Positions 6,963 through 12,521 of a stretch of DNA of 12,521 bases are shown piece by piece. The notes under the pieces are model-generated. The model did no database searches, was not told the DNA's origin, and was given only the letters and a program-made list of their open reading frames with translations. The stretch comes from Candidatus Woesearchaeota archaeon (GTDB lineage: Archaea; Nanobdellota; Nanobdellia; Woesearchaeales; UBA10200). The stretch spans positions 1 through 12,521 of the forward strand of contig JAGVZX010000006.1 in the NCBI GenBank assembly GCA_018302185.1. The letters run 5' to 3'. The position numbers were made by a program, and so were the translations under genes. Every line of letters starts with the position of its first letter. Positions within the stretch are counted from its first letter, which is position 1.

Positions 6963-8537
6963 GGCATTTAATGTTTCAGTCTTAACATTCTCTGTAACTT
7001 TGGTATACTTGAAAATCAAAAATACAGGGGCTTTCTGGAGGCCTTTCTCTGTTGCAATCTCTCTTTCGACAATCTTTACAATCTCAAACCTTTTGGAGAT
7101 TATCTTATTTATAAGTTCCTGCGTAATTGGAAATGCCCAGTAATCTCCATACTCCCAGATGCTAAGCTGCACATAGAAATCTTTGGCTGTTGAATTATGG
7201 TTTATGTATCTCATCAATTCATCTATGTCCTTAAATTGTGAAGTGCTTCTCAGGCTACCACCTTCTGTATGATACCTTATGCCTGAATATAATGTGCTCG
7301 GAGAAGTGCTGCCTACAAATACCTGGCTATATCCATTGTTTTCATTATCTTTTAGCCAGGTGCCTGCTTCATCATATCCAGTATAACTGTATACTTTCTG
7401 GGAAGAAATAGCTTCACCTTGCTTATAATACGGCATTACTACAACAAGCACTAATAATAACATCAATATCCTTGGCACCTGTATATTTGTCAAGATCTTT
7501 AGATACACATGACTTTCGTATAATGCTATCGCAGCCAACAGCAATACTGGCGGAAACATAGGAAGTATATATCTGGGCAAAACAAATGACTGGTGGATGA
7601 TAAATACCAGATACCCTATCATAAACCACGATAAGACAGCAAGATACTCTTTCTTTTGATAAGTTAAAGCAATTACAATACCTATAATTAAAAATATTAT
7701 AACTGGCCAACCTGCCATATACGGCAATAATCTTACAAAGTCAAGATAAAATGTTAAATTAGTTTTAAGGATGTTATATATCCAATTTCCTCTTAAGAAG
7801 ATGATGCCTAAAAATACTGCCATGATACCAATAACTAAATATTTATTTTTTATCAACATCTTAAGATTTATCTTTTGACGCTCTTCCTTTATCAAACTAA
7901 ATTTGATCATATAATAGAATCCGATAATTGGCAGTAATATGTATCCCTGCGGCTTAGTCAGGATTGTGGCTAATACTGCAATTATAAAATAAATAAGATG
8001 TCTTAATTTATGGTCTTTTTCATATTTTACTAATGCATAAACAGATATGATAAACATTGTCGTTATCGGGGAATCTGTCAAGGTCCTGCTTGAATTAAAC
8101 CATATCTCATGATTAAAAGCATAAAGCAAAACAAAGGCTAAGCCTACGTACCTGTCTTTTACCTCTTTTCCTAATAAAAATGCAAATATTATCCCTAAAA
8201 TAGAGTAAGTTAATGCCATCAATCTTCCAGCAATAAACGGCTCTGTAAATATATTAAAAATACCTATCATTATCTGAGGAAGATATACTCCTCCGCCAAA
8301 AATAGGGTCAAAAATATATAATGGGTTATTAGTTAATCTTGAACCGTATAAAGTATAATGGGCTTCATCTGTCCATAAGCTTTCAATAAAGAAATACTTC
8401 CATCTTACAGCTATGCCTAATATCAATATCACTATAAAGCATAAGTTCAGCGGATTCTTGATGAATGCAACTGCAGCTAAAACTATCCTATTGATGAAAT
8501 TATTATTTTCAGCTTCTTGCTTGTTAGTTTCTTCCAT
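6948..8537 (-). CDS. Multi-spanning GT-C glycosyltransferase (PMT/ArnT-like, GT39/GT83 type)
   Basis: The 529-residue membrane protein has about ten hydrophobic segments between residues 18 and 370 and a soluble C-terminal part (about 375-515). The first non-cytoplasmic loop carries SLWTDEAHY with the Asp57-Glu58 pair that marks the catalytic or metal site of GT-C enzymes, and a second acidic motif is seen in RTLTDSP (151-157). PRYILPMFPP (321-330) is also typical of the family. Such enzymes take a sugar from a polyprenyl-phosphate donor on the outer face and attach it to protein, lipid or glycan. The gene lies upstream of the lipid-sugar synthase and flippase-like genes, which fits a donor-flippase-transferase set. 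Substrate is not deducible. There is no Shine-Dalgarno; two TATA-like boxes lie upstream. Confidence 0.9.
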   Translation of the reverse strand: MEETNKQEAENNNFINRIVLAAVAFIKNPLNLCFIVILILGIAVRWKYFFIESLWTDEAHYTLYGSRLTNNPLYIFDPIFGGGVYLPQIMIGIFNIFTEPFIAGRLMALTYSILGIIFAFLLGKEVKDRYVGLAFVLLYAFNHEIWFNSSRTLTDSPITTMFIISVYALVKYEKDHKLRHLIYFIIAVLATILTKPQGYILLPIIGFYYMIKFSLIKEERQKINLKMLIKNKYLVIGIMAVFLGIIFLRGNWIYNILKTNLTFYLDFVRLLPYMAGWPVIIFLIIGIVIALTYQKKEYLAVLSWFMIGYLVFIIHQSFVLPRYILPMFPPVLLLAAIALYESHVYLKILTNIQVPRILMLLLVLVVVMPYYKQGEAISSQKVYSYTGYDEAGTWLKDNENNGYSQVFVGSTSPSTLYSGIRYHTEGGSLRSTSQFKDIDELMRYINHNSTAKDFYVQLSIWEYGDYWAFPITQELINKIISKRFEIVKIVEREIATEKGLQKAPVFLIFKYTKVTENVKTETLNASTIS

Positions 8538-8584
8538 CTTAGCTAATATATCTGGTTTTATTTAGTGTAATCGCTGCAGTTTTA

Positions 8585-8609
8585 TTTATATAGTTTCTGG
8601 ATTTATATA
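8585..8609 (-). promoter_or_regulatory. Two TATATAAA boxes upstream of the GT-C gene
   Basis: TATATAAA occurs at 8585-8592 and again at 8602-8609, in the same orientation 17 bases apart, predicting start sites about 25 and 42 bases before the ATG at 8537. A weaker TAAATAAA stands at the leaderless spacing (-27 to -20). The gap 8538-8645 contains no gene. Confidence 0.4.
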
Positions 8610-8645
8610 TCTGTATGTATCTAATAACTGGTAATAATATCTTTA

Positions 8646-9533
8646 CTACTTAGTGCTTTCTACCCTCTTCCAAGTATCTGTAAATCCTTTTCTCAATATT
8701 TTGAGCTTAATAAATATATTTGCCCATAAATAAAGCCTTGCGAAAAAAAGCATCATGGTCCAATAAAATTCCTTAGGTGTTTTTGCATAACTCAATGCTT
8801 TATACCATCCAAAGAAAACTTCTCTTCCAAAGCTTCGCATGCGCGGAAAATCATTTCCAAAATATTTTTTTAGCTGTGTGTAGCCGCCTGCGCTTCTTGT
8901 CTTCTGCAGCATCCAGTCATTAAATGTATCAGGGTACTTGACATATACAATTGCATCTGGTTCATATCCTATCTTCAATCCTTTGTTCCAGATCATGTAA
9001 CTTATTACAGCATCATCTGCCAGAGCATCTTCAGGAATTTTTTCTATAATATTTCTTATTGCATACAGATATCCGGTACAGACAATAAACTTCTCTGAAG
9101 AAGCCCTTGCCAGTCTTGCATCATGCGCGCCTGCATCTGTCAATAAATGAGACCAGTAGCCAAGCATTGTATCTCTTGGTGAAATAGACAGAGGCCGTGC
9201 ACTTACTGCACCAATTTTCTGGTCATCAAACCATCTGACTAATCTTCCGACAGAACCTTTCTCTATATAAACATCTCCGTCTGACAAAATCAGTATATCT
9301 CCCTTAGCGTGCTGCAATAACAGGTTTAGGGCAGCAGGTTTTCCTTTTCCATCATCTTTAAATGATTTTACAGCATGATGCTTTTTTGCATATTTGTTTA
9401 TTACTGCTAATGTTTCGTCATCAGGCGCAGCTACCAGTATCTCATAATCTTCCAATTTCTCATCAAGAAAGCACTCAATCGCTTTTCCAATAGTTGCAGG
9501 CTCTTTGTATGCAGTTATCAGGATAGATATCAT
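8646..9533 (-). CDS. Family 2 glycosyltransferase, processive/cellulose-synthase-like, with C-terminal hydrophobic segment
   Basis: The 295-residue protein has a GT-A fold starting MISILITAYKEP. It has the donor-site DDGKGKP (60-66), the metal-binding SDGDV (84-88), the catalytic-base region ADDAV (172-176) and QKTRSAGG (210-217), which stands where processive GT2 enzymes have QxxRW. A hydrophobic stretch at about 255-277 probably anchors it to the membrane. The resemblance is to chitin, hyaluronan and cellulose synthase-like catalytic domains rather than DPM1-type enzymes, but it lacks their channel-forming helices, so it may add one or few sugars. AGAGG lies five bases before the ATG. The upstream methyltransferase ends 51 bases away, so co-transcription is possible. 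Substrate is unknown. Confidence 0.9.
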   Translation of the reverse strand: MISILITAYKEPATIGKAIECFLDEKLEDYEILVAAPDDETLAVINKYAKKHHAVKSFKDDGKGKPAALNLLLQHAKGDILILSDGDVYIEKGSVGRLVRWFDDQKIGAVSARPLSISPRDTMLGYWSHLLTDAGAHDARLARASSEKFIVCTGYLYAIRNIIEKIPEDALADDAVISYMIWNKGLKIGYEPDAIVYVKYPDTFNDWMLQKTRSAGGYTQLKKYFGNDFPRMRSFGREVFFGWYKALSYAKTPKEFYWTMMLFFARLYLWANIFIKLKILRKGFTDTWKRVESTK

Positions 9534-9538
9534 TTATG

Positions 9539-9565
9539 CCTCTGCTATAACTTTATTATAATATA
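9539..9565 (-). promoter_or_regulatory. TATA-like stretch and AGAGG Shine-Dalgarno before the GT2 at 8646-9533
   Basis: In the 51-base gap the minus strand has TATATTATAATA (9554-9565) centred about 26 bases before the ATG at 9533, and AGAGG (9539-9543) five bases before it. The two imply different modes: a leaderless promoter, or reinitiation within an operon read from the methyltransferase. I cannot choose between them. Confidence 0.3.
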
Positions 9566-9584
9566 TTCTTTTATTATCATATCA

Positions 9585-10244
9585 TCATATATTAGCTTTT
9601 TGCGCTAAAACAGCCAATGTAGCATTGTACTTTAAGAATTTACCTGCATGCTTTATTGTCCCTAATGGGATTTTGTCAGAAAAGCTTATTCCAAAAAATG
9701 TGCTTTTCCATGATACGACTTTAAAGCCTGCTTTATTTAAATCGTTCTCTAATTCTTTTTTTGTATATTCTCTTACGTGCCAGCCTCCTGGACCGTCATG
9801 GACCTGATAAGGAAGCTTGTACTCTTTGCCAAAAAGTTTTCTGATATAGCTTGCAATCCTATCCCTGTTTGGAGTAGTTAATATAAGATAACCTTCTTTT
9901 TTTAACACTCTGCAGCATTCACTTAGCATCCCTAAAGCATCCGGCACATGCTCAATAACTTCAGCTAACAAGACTCCGTCAAAGCTCTCTGTTTTAAATG
10001 GGAGCTTGCATCCATCAGCATTGACCGGAAATATGTTTTTTCTGAGTGAGGTAGGCAAAACATCATAATCTACATCTGCAACATATACCTTATCAGAGTA
10101 TCTGTAAAATTTTTCCTGCAATCCAAAATCCCTGCAGCCAATATCAAGCAGCACTTTAGGCGAAGCTTGCCTAAGCATATCAAGAGCAGCGTTCAATCTC
10201 CCTGCATACACTCCTCTTGTGCTGTAAGAATCAACATTTGCCAT
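9585..10244 (-). CDS. Class I SAM-dependent methyltransferase
   Basis: The protein is 219 residues from the ATG at 10244. It shows SAM-binding LDIGCRD (33-39), an acidic residue at the end of the second strand (VADVDYD), AEVIEHV (94-100) and LTTPNRD, the pattern of Methyltransf_11 proteins found in glycan and lipid clusters. Start choice: the frame continues to ATG 10256 and TTG 10268, but the only good promoter is the TATA-like box at 10271-10278, which would start transcription near 10248. That excludes the two upstream codons and leaves a near-leaderless mRNA from 10244. If another promoter is used, 10256 is the next best start. It diverges from the epimerase gene. The target molecule is unknown. 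Confidence 0.88.
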   Translation of the reverse strand: MANVDSYSTRGVYAGRLNAALDMLRQASPKVLLDIGCRDFGLQEKFYRYSDKVYVADVDYDVLPTSLRKNIFPVNADGCKLPFKTESFDGVLLAEVIEHVPDALGMLSECCRVLKKEGYLILTTPNRDRIASYIRKLFGKEYKLPYQVHDGPGGWHVREYTKKELENDLNKAGFKVVSWKSTFFGISFSDKIPLGTIKHAGKFLKYNATLAVLAQKANI

Positions 10245-10270
10245 CTTCAATCTCATTAAAAAAGACAAAA

Positions 10271-10278
10271 TTTAAATA
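10271..10278. promoter_or_regulatory. Near-palindromic TATA box TTTAAATA shared by divergent genes
   Basis: TTTAAATA on the plus strand reads TATTTAAA on the minus strand, so one site can act as a TATA element both ways. A spacing of about 26 bases predicts start sites near 10300 (plus) and 10248 (minus), just ahead of the ATGs at 10323 and 10244. It is the only strong TATA-like sequence in the gap 10245-10322. Confidence 0.55.
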
Positions 10279-10302
10279 TGTTTCTAAAAAAGGAAGGAAT
10301 TG

Positions 10303-10326
10303 ATGTTATACAGAGGCTTAAAATGA
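10303..10326 (+). promoter_or_regulatory. Seven-codon upstream reading frame overlapping the epimerase start (ATGA)
   Basis: ATG at 10303 opens a short frame, MLYRGLK-stop, whose TGA (10324-10326) overlaps the ATG of the epimerase (10323-10325). It begins about where transcription should start from the box at 10271-10278. GGAAGG lies upstream at 10292-10297 but would be outside that transcript. It may be a leaderless coupling peptide or chance. Confidence 0.25.
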
Positions 10327-11357
10327 AAATATTAGTCACAGGAGGCGCAGGCTTCATAGGCAGCAATGTTGCAGAATATTATGCTTCTAAAGACAATGAG
10401 GTAATTGTAATAGATAATCTTTCAAGGGCAAAGCTATTGCAGCAAGGCAGCCATGAGATTGATTATACCTGGAATTTCTTAAAAAAAATAAAAAACATAA
10501 CCCTTGTAAAAGAAGATATCAGAAATTCAGCCAAGATTTTGCCTTATTTCAAGGATGTTGACACAGTATTTCATGCAGCTGCACAGACAGCAGTCACAAC
10601 TTCTGTCACAGACCCTGAAACGGATTTTACTACCAATGCCCTTGGGACATTCAATGTGCTTGAAGCATGCAGGAAGAATAATGTCAAAAATGTTGTATAT
10701 TGCAGCACCAACAAGGTATTTGGCAACAATGTGAATAATGTTGGGGTAGTTGAAAACAAGACACGATATTCATTTGAAAAAAAATATGCTTCCGGTATAA
10801 AAGAGGATTTTTCAATCGATCACTGCGAGCATACACCATATGGCAGCTCAAAATTAACAGGAGATATCTATATGCAGGATTACCATCATATGTATGGATT
10901 GAAGACAGGAGTGTTTCGAATGTCTTGTATTTACGGAACTCGCCAATTTGGTTTTGCTGACCAAGGATGGCTGGCATGGTTTGCAATCGCAACAATAACA
11001 GGAAAGCCAATAACTATATTTGGTGACGGAAAGCAGGTTCGTGATATTCTTTTTGTGACAGATCTGATACAGGCATATGATAAATTTGTTTCTAGCAAAT
11101 TAAAGCATGGTGTATACTGCATGGGCGGCGGTCAAGATTATACTTTGTCTTTATTGGAACTGCTTGATTTGCTTGAGGAATTCACAGGCAAACGAAGCAA
11201 GATAAGCTTCTCTGACTGGAGACCAAGCGACCAGAAAGTGTTTATTGCAGATACAACTAAAGCGAAGAAAGAACTAGGTTGGAAGCCTGTTGTTGATCCA
11301 CGCACAGGGGTTAAGAAACTGGTTGACTGGACGACTGAGAATAAGGGGCTGTTCTGA
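10323..11357 (+). CDS. NAD-dependent sugar epimerase of the extended SDR family, CDP-paratose 2-epimerase (RfbE)-like
   Basis: The 344-residue protein has MKILVTGGAGFIGSN (NAD-binding GxxGxxG, 7-13), an acidic residue (Asp31) at the end of the second strand, HAAAQ (84-88), STNKVFG (128-134) with the catalytic Thr, and the YxxxK pair Tyr173/Lys177. RQFGFADQGW (207-216), GDGKQVRD (234-241) and SDQKVFIAD (302-310) match, as I recall it, the signature of CDP-paratose/CDP-tyvelose 2-epimerase better than that of UDP-galactose epimerases. It would epimerise a nucleotide sugar in the cytoplasm. The frame is open to an ATG at 10278, but that codon overlaps the TATA box, so the start is 10323, with GAGG six bases upstream. 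It ends in TGATAA. Partner CDP-sugar genes are not in the window, so the exact sugar is uncertain. Confidence 0.9.
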   Translation: MKILVTGGAGFIGSNVAEYYASKDNEVIVIDNLSRAKLLQQGSHEIDYTWNFLKKIKNITLVKEDIRNSAKILPYFKDVDTVFHAAAQTAVTTSVTDPETDFTTNALGTFNVLEACRKNNVKNVVYCSTNKVFGNNVNNVGVVENKTRYSFEKKYASGIKEDFSIDHCEHTPYGSSKLTGDIYMQDYHHMYGLKTGVFRMSCIYGTRQFGFADQGWLAWFAIATITGKPITIFGDGKQVRDILFVTDLIQAYDKFVSSKLKHGVYCMGGGQDYTLSLLELLDLLEEFTGKRSKISFSDWRPSDQKVFIADTTKAKKELGWKPVVDPRTGVKKLVDWTTENKGLF

Positions 11358-11390
11358 TAAAACATATCTGATTGTCATTTACTAGAAATC

Positions 11391-11398
11391 TTTAAAAA
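11391..11398 (+). promoter_or_regulatory. TATA-like box TTTAAAAA, likely leaderless promoter of the GT4 gene
   Basis: The box occupies -32 to -25 of the ATG at 11423, so transcription would begin at or two to three bases before the start codon. No Shine-Dalgarno is present. It lies in the 65-base gap after the epimerase, suggesting the GT4 gene is not dependent on the epimerase promoter. Confidence 0.5.
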
Positions 11399-11422
11399 CT
11401 CTTAATTATTCTATAGATTAAA

Positions 11423-12521
11423 ATGAAAATTGTCCACGTAGCGCCGTTTTTCTATCCAGTTGAAGGAGGTATGGAAAGGCATATCTATTACTTAAGCAAA
11501 GAGATACTTAGAAGGCATCCTGAATATAGCATCTCTATAGTAACCTGTGATAGGAAGCATAATGGAGAGGTAATTGCGCAGAAGCATGAAGTGCTGGAAG
11601 GTATTGAGATTTATAGAGAGAAAGCATTATTGCAGAAAAGTTTTATAACTTATTTTCCTGGATTAAGAAAAAGATTAGAGGAGCTAAACCCTGATATAAT
11701 CCATGTACATGCATACAGGCATCCTCATGTGAAAATCGCATTAAATTATGCAAATAAGCATGGTAAGAAAATAATCTTTACTCCGTTTGCGATATTTACA
11801 AATTCGGCAGAGTTGCCATTCAAGAATCGCTTGTATTATACCTTTTATGACAAGTTTCTTTCAAGCAAAAAGTTCTTTAATAAATTTAATGGTATAATTG
11901 CATTGACGCATTTCGAGAAGGATGCGTTGGTCAAGCTTGGAGCAGATGCTGCAAAGGTTTCTGTCATTCCTTGCGGAGGCTGTTCATTTACTCCTATAAA
12001 AGCAGATTTATGTAAGGCTGATAATAATTTCGATAGTAATTGCGATAATAATAATCCTAAAAATAATTGCAGCAAAGAGCCTGACTTAGACAAGCTGTTC
12101 AAAGGATTGAAAGGAAATAAGTCACAAAAAGGCAAATTTATCATCGGCAGTCTGTCTCGTATACATCCTTCAAAGGGATTGGATACATTAATTAGGGCAC
12201 TTGCAGAGCCTGGGCTAAAAGATTTGGATTGGGTCTATCTTATTGTTGGGCCAGACAGCAATAATTACCTAAATACTTTATTGGCTCTTGCAAACTCTCT
12301 TGGAATATTGGATAAGGTTGTTTATCTTGGAGCAATAAATTACAAGAAGAAAGAGTTTTTTGAAAATCTGGATTTATTTGTCTCTCCCAGCAAGGCAGAA
12401 GCGCTTGGAATGACTTTGGTTGAAGCGCAAAGTTTGGGTGTAGTTAGTATTGGAAGTGATTTCCCTGCAGTCAGGGAAGTTGTGCTGGATGGGAAAACTG
12501 GATTTTTAGTGAAGTTTGGAG
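11423..12521 (+). CDS. Family 4 glycosyltransferase, GT-B fold (partial, C-terminus outside window)
   Basis: There are 366 codons present; the gene continues past the right edge. The protein begins MKIVHVAPFFYPVEGGMERH, the GT4 N-terminal glycine loop (GGMERH, 15-20). The N-terminal Rossmann domain has DIIHVHAYRHPH and IALTHFEKDAL, the hinge has VIPCGG, and the C-terminal donor-binding domain has SRIHPSKGLDTL. The EX7E motif is EALGMTLVE (Glu326 and Glu334), followed by VREVVLDGKTGFLV. GT4 retaining enzymes use nucleotide sugars to extend glycans or make glycolipids in the cytoplasm. An unusual Asn/Asp/Cys-rich insertion (residues 200-216), coded by tandem repeats, sits between the two domains. 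It is read in the same direction as the epimerase, with its own TATA-like box. Sugar specificity is unknown. Confidence 0.93.
   Translation, partial: MKIVHVAPFFYPVEGGMERHIYYLSKEILRRHPEYSISIVTCDRKHNGEVIAQKHEVLEGIEIYREKALLQKSFITYFPGLRKRLEELNPDIIHVHAYRHPHVKIALNYANKHGKKIIFTPFAIFTNSAELPFKNRLYYTFYDKFLSSKKFFNKFNGIIALTHFEKDALVKLGADAAKVSVIPCGGCSFTPIKADLCKADNNFDSNCDNNNPKNNCSKEPDLDKLFKGLKGNKSQKGKFIIGSLSRIHPSKGLDTLIRALAEPGLKDLDWVYLIVGPDSNNYLNTLLALANSLGILDKVVYLGAINYKKKEFFENLDLFVSPSKAEALGMTLVEAQSLGVVSIGSDFPAVREVVLDGKTGFLVKFG
12020..12055 (+). repeat. Three tandem 12-bp repeats inside the GT4 gene
   Basis: GATAATAATTTC, GATAGTAATTGC and GATAATAATAAT lie in tandem and in frame, coding DNNF, DSNC, DNNN. A related AATAATTGC follows at 12062-12070. 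The low-complexity block falls in the linker after the N-terminal domain and is probably a slippage expansion. Confidence 0.7.

Noticed and set aside
10278..10322. N-terminal extension of the epimerase from ATG 10278
   Set aside because: The ATG overlaps the TATA box. The extension adds 15 residues before the canonical MKILVTGGAGFIG start of this family.
11845..12144. Minus-strand Leu/Ser-rich open frame of 99 codons
   Set aside because: It is the reverse complement of the GT4 gene, including its repeat insertion; there is no promoter-like or coding signal.
1..12521. CRISPR array, transposase, integrase or toxin-antitoxin pair
   Set aside because: There are no regularly spaced repeats, and no reading frame shows DDE, tyrosine-recombinase or HUH motifs or small-toxin features.

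Overview
This is an AT-rich window with almost no unused space. It holds ten protein genes, two of them cut by the window ends, and nearly all point to the making, modification or export of surface glycans or glycolipids. An archaeal host is likely. Several genes have TATA-like boxes (TTTAAATA, TATAAATA, TTTAAAAA) centred about 25-30 bases before the start codon, which implies leaderless or very short-leader mRNAs. One gene has the archaeal-type Shine-Dalgarno AGGTGA. Arg is mostly AGA/AGG and Ile is often ATA. A small-genome, DPANN-like archaeon is a reasonable guess, but no phylogenetic marker gene is present and this is inference.

Layout. Everything left of about 10.25 kb is read on the minus strand; the last two genes are on the plus strand. 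The two directions diverge from a 78-base gap containing one near-palindromic TATA box. From the divergence leftwards: a SAM methyltransferase (9585-10244), a processive-type GT2 glycosyltransferase (8646-9533), a multi-spanning GT-C transferase (6948-8537), a 280-base gene-free stretch with a long interrupted inverted repeat, a DPM1-like GT2 with two membrane helices (5771-6667), a fusion of a flippase-like membrane domain with a methyltransferase (4281-5774, overlapping the previous gene by ATGA), a B12-binding radical SAM enzyme (2618-4135), a soluble GT2 (1820-2557), a methyltransferase with an N-terminal zinc-ribbon (808-1722) and a FAD-dependent oxidoreductase (1-799, partial). Rightwards: an RfbE-like NAD-dependent sugar epimerase (10323-11357) and a GT4 glycosyltransferase (11423-12521, partial).

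How they may work together (inference). The DPM1-like GT2 could load a sugar onto a polyprenyl phosphate, the flippase-like domain could help move it across the membrane, and the GT-C enzyme could transfer it to a glycan, lipid or protein outside. The epimerase would supply a modified nucleotide sugar. The soluble GT2, the GT2 at 8646 and the GT4 would build the chain. The methyltransferases, radical SAM protein and FAD enzyme would decorate sugars or the lipid carrier. Substrates cannot be read from the sequence.

Most worth a second look: the inverted repeat flanked by an imperfect 17-base direct repeat (6717-6962), the flippase-methyltransferase fusion, and the divergent promoter. That promoter forces both neighbouring starts to be moved inward and creates a 7-codon upstream frame overlapping the epimerase start.
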